Shown here piece by piece: positions 17,820 through 27,124 of a DNA stretch of 64,000 nt; the first letter of the stretch is position 1, and the number at the start of each line of letters is the position of its first letter. The DNA comes from Maribacter sp. BPC-D8 (GTDB lineage: Bacteria > Bacteroidota > Bacteroidia > Flavobacteriales > Flavobacteriaceae). The stretch is taken from positions 806,001 to 870,000 of the forward strand of contig NZ_CP128187.1 in assembly GCF_035207705.1 (NCBI RefSeq). The letters run 5' to 3'. Both the position numbers and the translations under genes were made by a program. The notes below the pieces were generated by a model. That model did no database searches. It had not been told where the DNA came from and was given only the letters and a program-made list of their open reading frames with translations.

Positions 17820-19034
17820 TTAGATTTTCTTCTCTAGCAAAGCCATATAGAATCCGTCAAATCCACTTTTAGAAGCGTATATTTTTTTGTCTTTCACCAA
17901 GGTGAAGTCTTTACCTTCTTCAGATTTTAAGAAAGATTGAACCTGATGGCTATTTTCTTGAGGTAGGATAGAACAGGTAGCGTAAACCATTTTACCGCCT
18001 GGTTTCACAATTTTACTGTAGCTTCTAATAATATCGTGTTGTGTTTTTACAATCTTGTCTAGAAACTCTGGTTGCATTTTCCATTTAGAATCAGGGTTTC
18101 TTCTAAGAACTCCCAATCCTGTACAAGGGGCATCGATAAGAACTCTATCGGCGCTACCATAAAGTTTTTTATAAACTTTAGAAGAATCTATTTCACGTAC
18201 TTCAATATTATGAGCACCGTTACGTCTAGCACGTCTTTTAAGTTCTTTCAATTTACTTCCGTAAATATCCATAGAAATCAATTGACCTTTGTTTTCCATT
18301 AAAGCGGCTAAGTGCAAAGATTTACCACCAGCACCAGCACATGTATCAACAACGCGCTGCCCAGGTTCAACATCTAAAAACTCGGCAACTAACTGAGAAG
18401 AAGCATCTTGAACTTCGAACATTCCGTTTTTAAAAGCTTGAGTAACAAATACATTTGCTCTCTCAACCAATTTCAAAGCAGAAGGATGACCTTTTACAGG
18501 CTCAGCAACTATATTCTCGTCTAAAAGTGCTTTACGTAATTCTTCTTTGTTCGTTTTTAATGTGTTTGTACGCAAAATAACATCTGCAGGTACATTAAGT
18601 TTAGCTAACTCTTCGGTCCATAATTTTTCACCCAAAGCTTTTTCGCAAAGCTCATCGATCCAATCTGGCACAGCTTCTCTATATTTTCTTATTTGAGAAA
18701 GCTCGTCGAATTTACCTTTAATTCTTCTTTCTGGTGTTGGTTCTATCTGTTTCCAATCAGGTAAACTAATACCTTTTAAAACAGCCCAAACTGCCCACAT
18801 ACGAAACAGGTCTGGTCTGCTAAAAGGAGCTTTAACTTCTGCTATTTCAGTATATAAACGCTTGTAACGTACCATTTCATAGGTAATCTCGGCAATAAAG
18901 CCACGGTCGCGAGCGCCCCAACGTTTGTCGTATCGTAATACTTTTTGAACCACCTTATCGGCGTATTCATTTTCGTTAAATATTAGGTTTAATGCGTCGA
19001 TTACGGCAAACACCAAATTTCTGTGTAATTTCAT
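17820..19034 (-). CDS. rRNA cytosine-C5 methyltransferase (RsmB/NOP family)
   Basis: SAM-dependent RNA methyltransferase of 404 residues. After an N-terminal RNA-binding/NusB-like part it shows motif I VVDTCAGAGGKSLHLAA (about 219-235), the acidic SAM residue in SMDIYGSKLKELKRR, motif IV DAPCTGLGVLRRNPDSKW with the conserved Cys, and motif VI MVYATCSILPQEN with the catalytic Cys. This two-cysteine arrangement defines m5C RNA methyltransferases; RsmB acting on 16S rRNA is the likely role. It is monocistronic and divergent from the Ycf48-like gene, with a TACCTTTGC promoter element about 100 bp upstream. Confidence 0.9.
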   Translation of the reverse strand: MKLHRNLVFAVIDALNLIFNENEYADKVVQKVLRYDKRWGARDRGFIAEITYEMVRYKRLYTEIAEVKAPFSRPDLFRMWAVWAVLKGISLPDWKQIEPTPERRIKGKFDELSQIRKYREAVPDWIDELCEKALGEKLWTEELAKLNVPADVILRTNTLKTNKEELRKALLDENIVAEPVKGHPSALKLVERANVFVTQAFKNGMFEVQDASSQLVAEFLDVEPGQRVVDTCAGAGGKSLHLAALMENKGQLISMDIYGSKLKELKRRARRNGAHNIEVREIDSSKVYKKLYGSADRVLIDAPCTGLGVLRRNPDSKWKMQPEFLDKIVKTQHDIIRSYSKIVKPGGKMVYATCSILPQENSHQVQSFLKSEEGKDFTLVKDKKIYASKSGFDGFYMALLEKKI

Positions 19035-19131
19035 TAGAAGTGATATTATTTTACATGGTCAGAAGATTTGAAGCCGTCATTGTATTGATTATCGATTAGA
19101 TAGGCTTTAGTCCTCCAAAAAATTATGGCTG

Positions 19132-19139
19132 CAAAGGTA
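19132..19139 (-). promoter_or_regulatory. -7 box of the rRNA methyltransferase promoter
   Basis: The minus strand reads TACCTTTG followed by CAGCC, the typical flavobacterial -7 context. It lies 97 bp before the methyltransferase ATG. No TTG at 19-base spacing was seen. Confidence 0.55.
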
Positions 19140-19191
19140 TTGTTTTAGAAGCGATTCCATTTATTTTTGATCAACTTTATACCATAATCCT

Positions 19192-20214
19192 ATGCGTTAT
19201 ACTTTTCTTTTGATTGTTTTAATGGTTTCATGTTCAGAAAGTGTGCCGCCAGCTACTTTTAATACGGTGGATATAGAAACAGTGTATTCAGATTCTTTAA
19301 GCATTCGAGCTATAGAGCTAATGGGTAATAGTTTAGCATTCGCTGCTAATAAAGGCACTTTTGGTACTATAGATTTAACTTCTGGTAAAGTGCGTGCGAA
19401 TATTGAAAAATACCATACGAGCGTACCGGCGTTTAGAGCAGTGGCACATACATCTACCGATTTTTTTATGCTTTCTATAGAATCGCCAGCGCTGTTATAT
19501 AAAACAGGAGATAACGGTCGAATGGAGTTGGTGTATAAGGAGGAGGGAGAAGGCGTGTTTTATGATGCTATGACCTTTTTGAATGATAAAGACGGAATTG
19601 CAATAGGAGATTCTGTCAACGGATGCTTAAGTGTTATAATGACTTCGGATGGTGGAAACACGTGGTCTAAACTACCATGTTCACAATTACCAGAAGGTAT
19701 AGAAGGTGAGGGGGCTTTTGCGGCTAGTAATACAAATATCAAGACATTAGGTGATAACATTTGGATGGCAACCACATCTGGAAGAATTCTGTTTTCTTCG
19801 GATAAAGGGAATTCCTGGGAAACTTATCAGACTCCCATTAAAAATGCCGAGGCAACTGAGGGTATTTATTCCATTGATTTCTATGATGAAAATTTAGGTT
19901 TTGCCATTGGCGGAGACTACACCAATCCGGATACTTCAAAAGCCAACAAAGCAATAACAAAAGATGGTGGAAAAACTTGGAGCTTGGTAGCTGATGGTAG
20001 TGAACCCGGTTATAAAAGTTGTGTACAATTTGTGCCTGGTTCAAATGGAACAGGACTTGTAGCTATTGGTTTTACAGGAATTTCGTATTCATCAGATATG
20101 GGTGAAACTTGGAAAAAACTATCAAAGGAGCCTTTTTTTACCATACGCTTTCAGAACGATTCTGTTGCTTATGCTGCTGGTAAAAATCGTATTTCTAAAC
20201 TAACCTTCAAATAA
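19192..20214 (+). CDS. Ycf48/BNR-type beta-propeller lipoprotein
   Basis: Protein of 340 residues with an SPII signal peptide; the lipobox is VMVSC, with the lipidated Cys at position 14, so it is membrane-anchored. The body has repeated sialidase-type Asp-box motifs: SDGGNTWSK, SDKGNSWET, KDGGKTWSL, SDMGETWKK. These mark a seven-bladed propeller like Ycf48/HCF136 photosystem assembly factors and the oxidoreductase-labelled proteins of many non-photosynthetic bacteria. The function in Bacteroidota is not known; protein assembly or binding is only suggested by the fold. It converges head-on with the gene at 20215 without any gap. Confidence 0.75.
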   Translation: MRYTFLLIVLMVSCSESVPPATFNTVDIETVYSDSLSIRAIELMGNSLAFAANKGTFGTIDLTSGKVRANIEKYHTSVPAFRAVAHTSTDFFMLSIESPALLYKTGDNGRMELVYKEEGEGVFYDAMTFLNDKDGIAIGDSVNGCLSVIMTSDGGNTWSKLPCSQLPEGIEGEGAFAASNTNIKTLGDNIWMATTSGRILFSSDKGNSWETYQTPIKNAEATEGIYSIDFYDENLGFAIGGDYTNPDTSKANKAITKDGGKTWSLVADGSEPGYKSCVQFVPGSNGTGLVAIGFTGISYSSDMGETWKKLSKEPFFTIRFQNDSVAYAAGKNRISKLTFK

Positions 20215-20652
20215 TTATTTGCCGCCTTTATTCTGGCGATATTGTTTCATTAACTGTCGTTTAAATTCATCTTCTGAACGTAATAGCAAAAGCGTTTTTT
20301 TGGCTGAAATAACTTTGCTTACATTTTTGAGAAAGTTAGTATCCAATACTTCTTCCTCTTCTTCAATTTGTATATGTAAGGCTAATAGGTTTTCAGCCTC
20401 TTTTTCGGTTAGCGCATCGGCATCTTTCATTTTACCTCTGATCTTGTTATGACTTTTTTTGCGTAAAACATTTCTTTTTTCTTGATACTCATTATAAACA
20501 GGCCAGAATTCTTGAGCTTCTTTGGTGCTTAGAGAAAGTTTTTCAGTAATGAAAGCTACTTTTAACGTGTTTATCTTTTCCCAATCATGATTTTTTTGTC
20601 CGAAAGAAAGGGTTGTTACAAATAAGAATATGCTTATTATAAGTTTATTCAT
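20215..20652 (-). CDS. Small exported helical protein of the ECF module (Spy/CpxP-like)
   Basis: Chosen start is the ATG at 20652, giving about 145 residues that begin with a clean signal peptide (MNKLIISIFLFVTTLSFGQ). The frame opens ten codons earlier, but that extension would spoil the signal. This ATG overlaps the stop of the upstream gene by 8 nt (ATGAATAA), implying translational coupling. The mature protein is rich in Lys and Glu and helical; KLSLSTKEAQEFWPVYNEY resembles the LTxxQ-type helices of Spy/CpxP periplasmic proteins. It is third in the sigma - membrane protein - exported protein unit. A stress-sensing or chaperone role is inference from context. Confidence 0.7.
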   Translation of the reverse strand: MNKLIISIFLFVTTLSFGQKNHDWEKINTLKVAFITEKLSLSTKEAQEFWPVYNEYQEKRNVLRKKSHNKIRGKMKDADALTEKEAENLLALHIQIEEEEEVLDTNFLKNVSKVISAKKTLLLLRSEDEFKRQLMKQYRQNKGGK

Positions 20653-21151
20653 TGTCTTCAATATTAAATTCATCAAAATCACTTACGTTTTCATTTAAGT
20701 AATCTAGTAGGTTATCGCTCTCAATAGGTGAGCTTAAAAAATCTGAATATTCAGTATTCGTTACTGGTAATACTTCCGCAATTTCATACGGAGATAAACC
20801 AAAATCATTATTTTCAAAATAAGCTTCGATATCAGTATTTGCAAGGTCTTCAAAACTTAATTCGTTAGAAGAATTCCAATCGTAATTTAAAGCTACTACT
20901 GCTATTGCAGCAATAGATGCGGCTACGGCAAAAACTTTCTTTATAGAAAAAAGAGGTATAACCTTAGATTCAGTATTTAACTGTTTTTTCAAGGTCTCAT
21001 TGAACGATTCAAAATAATTATCGGGTACATTGAACGCGCTATCTTTTGGGAGTAGGCTTTCTGGTTTAGATAATTTATCCATTAGTTTATCTTGAAAGCT
21101 ATCGAAATAGCCTTCTGGAGTTTTAAACGGATTATTTTTGTTTTTGTTCAT
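20645..21151 (-). CDS. Single-TM protein encoded after an ECF sigma gene, probable anti-sigma factor
   Basis: Protein of 168 residues with one hydrophobic segment at about 70-87 (VFAVAASIAAIAVVALNY). The cytoplasmic half contains two PxxYF motifs (TPEGYFDSFQDKL and VPDNYFESFNETL), an arrangement often seen in Bacteroidota proteins encoded next to sigma factors. The outer half is strongly acidic. It lies 33 bp after the sigma gene on the same strand and overlaps the next gene by 8 nt. Anti-sigma function follows from topology and position; no ZAS zinc motif is visible. Confidence 0.62.
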   Translation of the reverse strand: MNKNKNNPFKTPEGYFDSFQDKLMDKLSKPESLLPKDSAFNVPDNYFESFNETLKKQLNTESKVIPLFSIKKVFAVAASIAAIAVVALNYDWNSSNELSFEDLANTDIEAYFENNDFGLSPYEIAEVLPVTNTEYSDFLSSPIESDNLLDYLNENVSDFDEFNIEDNE

Positions 21152-21184
21152 GATACTAGTTTGACAATCAATTGTATAAAAGGT

Positions 21185-21727
21185 TTAATCTTCTTTTAAA
21201 TACTGTTCTAATTTTTTTACTGCTAAATGATAAGAAGCTTTTAATCCGCCTACCGAAGTATTCAATATTTCTGAAATCTCTTCATATTTCAATTCCTGAA
21301 AGTACTTCATGTTGAAAACCAATTTTTGTTTTTCAGGGAGTGTTGCAATAGCTTTTTGAAGTTGCAGTTGAATTTCATCTCCATCAAAATATACATCTGC
21401 TTCTAAATTAGATACCAATTTGTCTTGATAATCCGTATCGGAAACCCCTTGCAGTTTAGCTCGTTTTTTTATGAAATTCAACGCCTCGTTAGTTGCAATA
21501 CGGTACATCCAAGAAAAGAGTTTGCTATCTCCTTTAAATCCGTCTATATTTTTATAGATTTTTATAAAAGTATTCTGTAAAACATCATCAGCATCGGCAT
21601 GGCTTAATACAATATTTCGTATCTGCCAATACAAACGTTCTTTGTAGGTATTTACTAATACCTCAAAAGCTTGTGCTTGCTTGCTTTTAGTTTTTAAATC
21701 TAATACTAATGTTTCCTCTTCAATCAC
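21185..21727 (-). CDS. ECF-type RNA polymerase sigma factor
   Basis: Sigma-70 family group IV factor of 180 residues. Region 2 includes DADDVLQNTFIKIYKN and FSWMYRIATNEALNFIKK, and region 4 includes LPEKQKLVFNMKYFQELKY and the helix-turn-helix ISEILNTSVGGLKASYHLAV. No region 1.1 or 3 is present. It is first in a three-gene minus-strand unit with a one-TM protein and a small exported protein, the standard layout for envelope-stress signalling. An upstream ECF-type promoter was not found as clearly as for the second sigma gene at 57108. Confidence 0.92.
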   Translation of the reverse strand: MIEEETLVLDLKTKSKQAQAFEVLVNTYKERLYWQIRNIVLSHADADDVLQNTFIKIYKNIDGFKGDSKLFSWMYRIATNEALNFIKKRAKLQGVSDTDYQDKLVSNLEADVYFDGDEIQLQLQKAIATLPEKQKLVFNMKYFQELKYEEISEILNTSVGGLKASYHLAVKKLEQYLKED

Positions 21728-21867
21728 CTAGAAATGAGGTTTGTTTATACTTAGACCATTAAGTTAGGGAAAGGTTTAATCATTACTTAAGGTATTTGAT
21801 ATTTTTTAATAGGTATCCTAATAATTATATATTCTATCCGTTGTAAAATAAACCAAAACTTAATTTT

Positions 21868-22452
21868 ATGATTTTAAAGAAGAGCTTTTTATTGATGTGC
21901 CTTTTTATAACTACATTTTCTGTAATCTCATGTAGTGATGACGATGAAGATGTAATGGAGCAAAACGAAGAGGAAACTGCAGAACTTGCTAGTTTTATGC
22001 TTTATGAAAATGTTGAATTTGAAGTAGATACAGACGGATTAGATACTAAACGCTTTTTTTCTACAACCACAGGCGATTTGTATTCTTATGATGAAATTGA
22101 TGCTGAAATAGCGCCAACTATTGATTTAGCATGGTATGATATGAGTCCGTCAAATCGCGGATTCTTATTTTGGATGAGTCCTGATGATTTGTTCCAAGAT
22201 GAGCAAATAGAAGGTGGTACAACGACTAAAATGGAAAATACAGCTGATCAGATGACTGTTGAAGAATTTGATGCAATTGCTGATGAAAGTTCGCTTATAG
22301 ATTTAGTAATTGAAAATGAAGATGAGGCAATGGGACCACAAGATTATCCGACAATTGTTTTATTTGAGAATGCAGCGGGACATAAAGGAGCTATTAAAAT
22401 GAAGAGTAACAACGGTCAAATCATGATTGTAGATATTAAAGTAGCTCGATAG
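21868..22452 (+). CDS. Hypothetical acidic lipoprotein
   Basis: Protein of 194 residues with an SPII signal peptide; the lipobox SVISC is followed by SDDDEDV, so it is probably an outer-membrane or surface lipoprotein (the acidic SDDDE stretch after the Cys resembles the Bacteroidota lipoprotein export signal). The rest is acidic with no recognised motif. The segment DYPTIVLFENAAGHKGAIKMKSNNGQIMIVDIKV at the C-terminus is beta-rich. It is divergent from the ECF sigma gene (140 bp apart) and has its own terminator, so it could be a sigma target, but no promoter evidence supports that. Function unknown. Confidence 0.7.
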   Translation: MILKKSFLLMCLFITTFSVISCSDDDEDVMEQNEEETAELASFMLYENVEFEVDTDGLDTKRFFSTTTGDLYSYDEIDAEIAPTIDLAWYDMSPSNRGFLFWMSPDDLFQDEQIEGGTTTKMENTADQMTVEEFDAIADESSLIDLVIENEDEAMGPQDYPTIVLFENAAGHKGAIKMKSNNGQIMIVDIKVAR

Positions 22453-22475
22453 TAACGTATTATCTATAAAAAATG

Positions 22476-22503
22476 AAAGCCATCTGAAAAGATGGCTTTT
22501 TTA
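22476..22503. terminator. Terminator between the acidic lipoprotein and ABC exporter genes
   Basis: AAAGCCATCT at 22476-22485 and AGATGGCTTT at 22490-22499 form a 10-bp stem closed by a GAAA loop and followed by TTTT. It serves the plus-strand gene and may also serve the convergent exporter gene. Confidence 0.85.
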
Positions 22504-22538
22504 ATTTGTAAACTTTAAGAATAACTTGGAATATAAAT

Positions 22539-24365
22539 TTATGCCAACGATTGCATTTGTACTAATTTTTTATAAGTACCATTGAGCTCTAAAAGTTCAG
22601 CATGAGTACCTTGTTCAACAATTTCGCCTTTTAGAAGTACTACAATCGTATCTGCATTCTGAATGGTAGAAAGACGGTGTGCAATGACAATAGACGTTCT
22701 GTTCTTCATCATTTTTTCAAGCGCATCTTGAACCAGACGTTCGCTTTCAGTATCTAAAGCAGATGTAGCTTCGTCTAATATCATTATCGGCGGATTCTTT
22801 AAAACCGCTCTTGAAATAGACAAGCGTTGCTTTTGTCCGCCACTTAATTTATTACCGCTATCACCAATGTTAGTTTCGTAGCCTTTAGGTAAATCCATTA
22901 TAAAATCATGTGCATTTGCAATTTTAGCGGCTGCAATAATTTCTTCGTGGGTAGCATTTTCTTTTCCTAATCCGATGTTGTTTTTAACAGTGTCGTTAAA
23001 TAAAATAGAATCTTGAGTAACCAAACCTAATAAACCACGAAGCGATTTTTTACTAAGGTTTTTAATGTTATTTCCGTCAATACTGATGTCTCCTTCATTA
23101 ACGTCGTAAAAGCGAGTAACAAGATTGGCTATGGTACTTTTTCCACTACCAGATTGCCCGACTAAGGCAACTGTTTTACCTTTTTCAACGGTTAAATTGA
23201 AATTCTTCAACACATAATTATCTTCATATTTGAATGAAATATTGTTGATGTTAACAGCTGTGCTAAAAGTTTCTTGTTGAATAGGATTTTTAATTTCAGA
23301 AATCGGATTCTTGGTTTCCAGAATCTCCATAACACGTTCGGCTGCCGCATTACCTTTTTTAACGCTATAGGAGGCTTTGCTTATAGATTTAGCGGGCGTT
23401 AATATTTGATATGACAATGCCATATAAGTTATAAAGAGTTCAGCTTCAAGTGTTTTATCTACAAGTACCATTTGACCTCCATACCAAAGAATGACTCCGA
23501 TAGCAGCAATACCAAAAAATTCACTTGTTGGTGAAGCTAAATTTTGTCTGTTGAGTAAGCTATTTGAGAAATTAAAAAATCTTTTAGTGGAAGCTTGAAA
23601 TTTCTTAGCAAATACGGATTCGGCATTGAATGCTTTGATTACTCGTAATCCGCCTAAAGTTTCTTCTAAAATAGATAAGAAATAACCTTGTTCATTTTGA
23701 ACCTTGTCAGATTTTCGTTTTAAAGATTTACCGATTAACGAAATTAAAAATCCTGAAACTGGAAGAAATAGAAAAACAAATAAGGTTAATTTCGGACTAA
23801 TAGCTAACATGGCTATAATCGTAAAAATGATTGTAAGTGGTTCTCTTACAATTAGTTCTAAAATAGATAAAAAGGAATGTTGTATTTCTAATACATCAGA
23901 TGTTATGCGGGCAATAGTGTCACCTTTCCTTTTTTCAGAATAATACGATATGGGTAGTTCTATAGTTTTATCATAGAGCTCATTACGTAAATCTTTAAGT
24001 ACACCATTACGAAGAAATGTAATGAAGTACATTGCTAGGTAATTAAAAAGATTCTTTAGAAGAAACATAGTAATTATTAATCCTACCATTATCATAAGCA
24101 CTTCGCCTGGATCGCTATGCTCGCTTCGTTCGGTAACATAAAAGTTTAAAGAGTCGGTAACAAAATCTCTTAAATCAGAAATACCCTTCCATTTTGGTTT
24201 GGTGTATATTTTTTCTGTTTGATTAAATAGCACATTCAACATTGGAAACAATGAAATCATCGCCAATGTTGAAAACAGTGCATAAAAGATGTTAGATATA
24301 ATGTTTAGAATAGCATATATCTTGTAAGGCTTCGCAAAGCGAAGAATCTTTTTGAAATAATTCAT
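22539..24365 (-). CDS. ABC exporter, fused membrane and ATPase domains (MsbA-like)
   Basis: Half-transporter of 608 residues. Residues about 1-330 hold six transmembrane helices of the ABC type I exporter fold. The nucleotide-binding domain has Walker A LVGQSGSGKSTIANL, the signature KLSGGQKQRLSISRAV, Walker B PIMILDEATSALD and the H-loop VIAHRLSTI. It is probably a homodimeric lipid or multidrug exporter; MsbA-type lipid flippase is the commonest assignment, but substrate cannot be read from sequence. The start overlaps the stop of the phosphohexomutase gene by one base (TAATG), so the two are translationally coupled. Confidence 0.9.
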   Translation of the reverse strand: MNYFKKILRFAKPYKIYAILNIISNIFYALFSTLAMISLFPMLNVLFNQTEKIYTKPKWKGISDLRDFVTDSLNFYVTERSEHSDPGEVLMIMVGLIITMFLLKNLFNYLAMYFITFLRNGVLKDLRNELYDKTIELPISYYSEKRKGDTIARITSDVLEIQHSFLSILELIVREPLTIIFTIIAMLAISPKLTLFVFLFLPVSGFLISLIGKSLKRKSDKVQNEQGYFLSILEETLGGLRVIKAFNAESVFAKKFQASTKRFFNFSNSLLNRQNLASPTSEFFGIAAIGVILWYGGQMVLVDKTLEAELFITYMALSYQILTPAKSISKASYSVKKGNAAAERVMEILETKNPISEIKNPIQQETFSTAVNINNISFKYEDNYVLKNFNLTVEKGKTVALVGQSGSGKSTIANLVTRFYDVNEGDISIDGNNIKNLSKKSLRGLLGLVTQDSILFNDTVKNNIGLGKENATHEEIIAAAKIANAHDFIMDLPKGYETNIGDSGNKLSGGQKQRLSISRAVLKNPPIMILDEATSALDTESERLVQDALEKMMKNRTSIVIAHRLSTIQNADTIVVLLKGEIVEQGTHAELLELNGTYKKLVQMQSLA

Positions 24366-26074
24366 TAAGCTAAATTAAGCTCAGCAAGAATACTCTTGAC
24401 CTTATTGTCAAGTTCTGCTGCTACTTTTTTATAATCTTCAGTTTTTTCTAATTTCGTATTTGTACTGATGTAGAATTTCACCTTAGGTTCCGTTCCACTT
24501 GGTCTTGCTGCTATTCTTGTACCATCTTCAGTTTCGTAAATTAAAACGTTAGATTTTGGAATATCAATAGTTTTCTCTTCGCCAGTCAATACATTTTTAG
24601 CAATTGAAGTGTTGTAATCTTCAATCCACTTTACTTTAGAACCAGCGACAGATTCTACCGGATTTTCCTTGAAATCTTTCAACATCTGCTTAATTTCTTC
24701 AGCACCGCTAATACCTTTTTTGGTAATAGATACTAAATGCTCTTTATAGAAGCCATAATCAACATAACATTGAATTAAGTCTTTGTAGAAAGAACTGCCA
24801 TTGGCTTTCGCCTGGCTAGCAATTTCACAAGCCAATAGGGTAGAGGTAACCGCATCTTTATCACGAACAAAATCACCTACCATATAACCAAAGCTTTCTT
24901 CACCACCACCAATAAAATCTGATTCTGGGAAGTCTTTGATCATTTTACCAATCCATTTAAAACCGGTAAGCGAAGTTTTGAATTCAACGCCATATGCTTT
25001 CGCCATAGCTTCCATCATAGGTGTAGAAACAATTGTGGTAGCGATAAACTCATTTCCTTTAAATCCTTTTTCTTTTCTCTTTTCAAGAAGAAATTTTGTC
25101 ATTAAAACCATTGCTTGGTTTCCGTTGACAATTTCCATTTCTCCATCAAGGTTACGAACGGCAATACCTAAACGGTCACTATCAGGATCCGTACCTACAA
25201 CCATATCAGCACCAATTTCTTCAGCCTTTTTAACAGCCATAGAAAGCGCTTCAGGTTCTTCAGGATTCGGAGATTTCACCGTTGGGAAGTTTCCGTCAGG
25301 TTTAGCTTGTTCTTCAATAATAGTCACATTTTCATATCCGCCTCGTTTCAATACTTCTGGTATAGCAGTTATTGAAGTACCGTGTAGTGATGTGAAAACA
25401 ATTTTGAAATCATCTTTACCGGCAGCATTGAAATTTCCTGCAGCTACTGACTGTGAGATAAAAGCTTCATCGACTTCCTTATCAATTACTTGAATTAGGC
25501 TATCATTTGCTTCAAACTTTATATCTTCAAAAGCAAGAGAATTAATTTCAGAAACTATAGCTCCGTCTTGTGGTGGTACAATTTGTCCGCCATCTGTCCA
25601 ATATACTTTATACCCATTATATTCTGGTGGGTTATGAGATGCTGTCAAAACAATACCTGCATGACAATTTAAATGTCTAACTGCAAATGAAAGTTCTGGA
25701 GTAGTACGCAAATCTGAAAAAAGGTATACTTTAATATTGTTTGCAGAAAATACTTCAGCTACAATTCTAGCTAGTGTATCACTATTATGACGGCAATCAA
25801 AAGCAATAACTACTTTAATTTCTTCGTCTTTATATACTTTATTAAGGTAATTGCTAAGTCCCTGTGTGCTTTTACCCAATGTATATTTGTTAATACGGTT
25901 GGTGCCCACGCCCATAACGCCTCTCATACCACCGGTACCGAATTCCATATTTTTATAGAAACGGTCATTCAGTTCTTCTTTATCGTTGGCGATAAGGTGT
26001 TCAATTTCTTTTTTTACAGCTGGGTCGAAAAAATCGGTAAGCCAGGTTTTAGCAGTATCTAGTATGTTATCCAT
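24365..26074 (-). CDS. Phospho-sugar mutase (phosphoglucomutase/phosphomannomutase family)
   Basis: Alpha-D-phosphohexomutase of 569 residues. The phosphoserine loop is TASHNPPEYNGYKVYW (about 144-159), the Mg-binding loop GTDPDSDRLGIAV, the sugar-binding loop GGEESFGYM, and the phosphate-binding C-terminal loop ARPSGTEPKVKFYI. Length matches the PgcA-type phosphoglucomutases of Firmicutes and Bacteroidota. It interconverts hexose 1- and 6-phosphates, feeding surface polysaccharide and glycogen-type routes. It lies between a GT2 glycosyltransferase gene (44 bp upstream) and the ABC exporter gene (1-nt overlap), which hints at an envelope role. Confidence 0.92.
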   Translation of the reverse strand: MDNILDTAKTWLTDFFDPAVKKEIEHLIANDKEELNDRFYKNMEFGTGGMRGVMGVGTNRINKYTLGKSTQGLSNYLNKVYKDEEIKVVIAFDCRHNSDTLARIVAEVFSANNIKVYLFSDLRTTPELSFAVRHLNCHAGIVLTASHNPPEYNGYKVYWTDGGQIVPPQDGAIVSEINSLAFEDIKFEANDSLIQVIDKEVDEAFISQSVAAGNFNAAGKDDFKIVFTSLHGTSITAIPEVLKRGGYENVTIIEEQAKPDGNFPTVKSPNPEEPEALSMAVKKAEEIGADMVVGTDPDSDRLGIAVRNLDGEMEIVNGNQAMVLMTKFLLEKRKEKGFKGNEFIATTIVSTPMMEAMAKAYGVEFKTSLTGFKWIGKMIKDFPESDFIGGGEESFGYMVGDFVRDKDAVTSTLLACEIASQAKANGSSFYKDLIQCYVDYGFYKEHLVSITKKGISGAEEIKQMLKDFKENPVESVAGSKVKWIEDYNTSIAKNVLTGEEKTIDIPKSNVLIYETEDGTRIAARPSGTEPKVKFYISTNTKLEKTEDYKKVAAELDNKVKSILAELNLA

Positions 26075-26118
26075 TTTGGTTTATAGTTTTATGTGCAATT
26101 AAGTTAGTAAGAATTTTA

Positions 26119-27078
26119 CTATTCTAAAAGTGCGGTGTTTATTTCTTCAGAGACAATATATCTTTTTTCTTCTTTCTTAGAACGTATTAATATTTCGCCA
26201 AGAAAGCCTGCTAAGAACAGCTGTGTTCCTATAACCATGGCTATCAGTGAAATATAAAATTGTGGTCGGTCTGTAATTAATCTTCCAAACTTGTTTATGA
26301 ATAATTTATCTATACCTAAATAGATAGCAAATCCGAATCCGATTAAAAACATTAAAACGCCCAATGCGCCGAATAAGTGCATAGGTCGTTTACCGAATCT
26401 AGATACGAACCAAATGGTCAGTAAATCTAGAAAGCCATTTATGAAACGTTCCATTCCGAATTTTGTTTTACCGTATTTGCGAGCTTGGTGTTGAACCACC
26501 TTTTCTCCAATTTTAGAAAAACCGGCATTTTTTGCAAGTACAGGAATATATCGGTGCATTTCGCCCGATACTTCAATGTTCTTTACAACCTCTTTAGCGT
26601 ATGCTTTTAACCCGCAGTTGAAATCATGTAAATAAACACCAGATGTTCTTCTAGCTGCCCAGTTAAATAATTTTGAAGGGGTATTTTTAAAGACGATAGA
26701 ATCGTAGCGTTTCTTTTTCCAGCCAGATACTAATTCGTAGCCTTCATTGGTTATCATATTATATAACTCCGGAATTTCTTCTGGGTTATCTTGTAGATCG
26801 GCATCCATAGTGATGATAACATCGCCGCTTACGGCTTTAAAACCGGCATGTAGTGCTTGAGATTTACCGAAGTTGCGTAAAAAATGAATTCCCTTAACAG
26901 CAGGGTTTTCCTCAGATAATGATGTGATAATATTCCATGAGGCATCAGTGCTGCCATCATCAACAAATAGTATTTCATAAGAAAAATGATTGGCTTGCAT
27001 CACAGATACAATCCAATCATGAAGTTCTTTAAGTGACTCTTCTTCGTTAAGTAAAGGAATTACTATTGATAATTGCAT
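26119..27078 (-). CDS. Family 2 glycosyltransferase with two C-terminal TM helices
   Basis: Polyprenyl-phosphate glycosyltransferase of 319 residues. The GT-A domain has LSIVIPLLNEEESL at the N-terminus, VDDGSTDASW, the metal-binding DADLQDNPEEIPEL and NCGLKAYAKEVV. Two hydrophobic helices follow at about 234-255 and 270-290 (MFLIGFGFAIYLGI and IAMVIGTQLFLAGFLGEIL). This is the DPM1/GtrB/ArnC-like layout that loads a sugar onto undecaprenyl phosphate. It is first in the unit with the mutase and exporter. A TATTTTTG box lies 23-30 bp upstream on the minus strand. Confidence 0.88.
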   Translation of the reverse strand: MQLSIVIPLLNEEESLKELHDWIVSVMQANHFSYEILFVDDGSTDASWNIITSLSEENPAVKGIHFLRNFGKSQALHAGFKAVSGDVIITMDADLQDNPEEIPELYNMITNEGYELVSGWKKKRYDSIVFKNTPSKLFNWAARRTSGVYLHDFNCGLKAYAKEVVKNIEVSGEMHRYIPVLAKNAGFSKIGEKVVQHQARKYGKTKFGMERFINGFLDLLTIWFVSRFGKRPMHLFGALGVLMFLIGFGFAIYLGIDKLFINKFGRLITDRPQFYISLIAMVIGTQLFLAGFLGEILIRSKKEEKRYIVSEEINTALLE

Positions 27079-27100
27079 GCGCTACTTCTGGTATTGTCTC

Positions 27101-27108
27101 CAAAAATA
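27101..27108 (-). promoter_or_regulatory. -7 box upstream of the GT2 gene
   Basis: The minus strand reads TATTTTTG (TAnnTTTG), 22 bp before the GT2 ATG and 16 bp after the DUF4199 stop. It suggests that the glycosyltransferase-mutase-exporter unit has its own promoter. No TTG was seen at 19-base spacing. Confidence 0.45.
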
Positions 27109-27124
27109 CTACAATTACTTAGTA

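Noticed and set aside
24936..25493. 185-codon open frame antisense to the phosphohexomutase gene
   Set aside because: Shadow of a strongly conserved coding sequence; composition and motifs support only the minus-strand gene.
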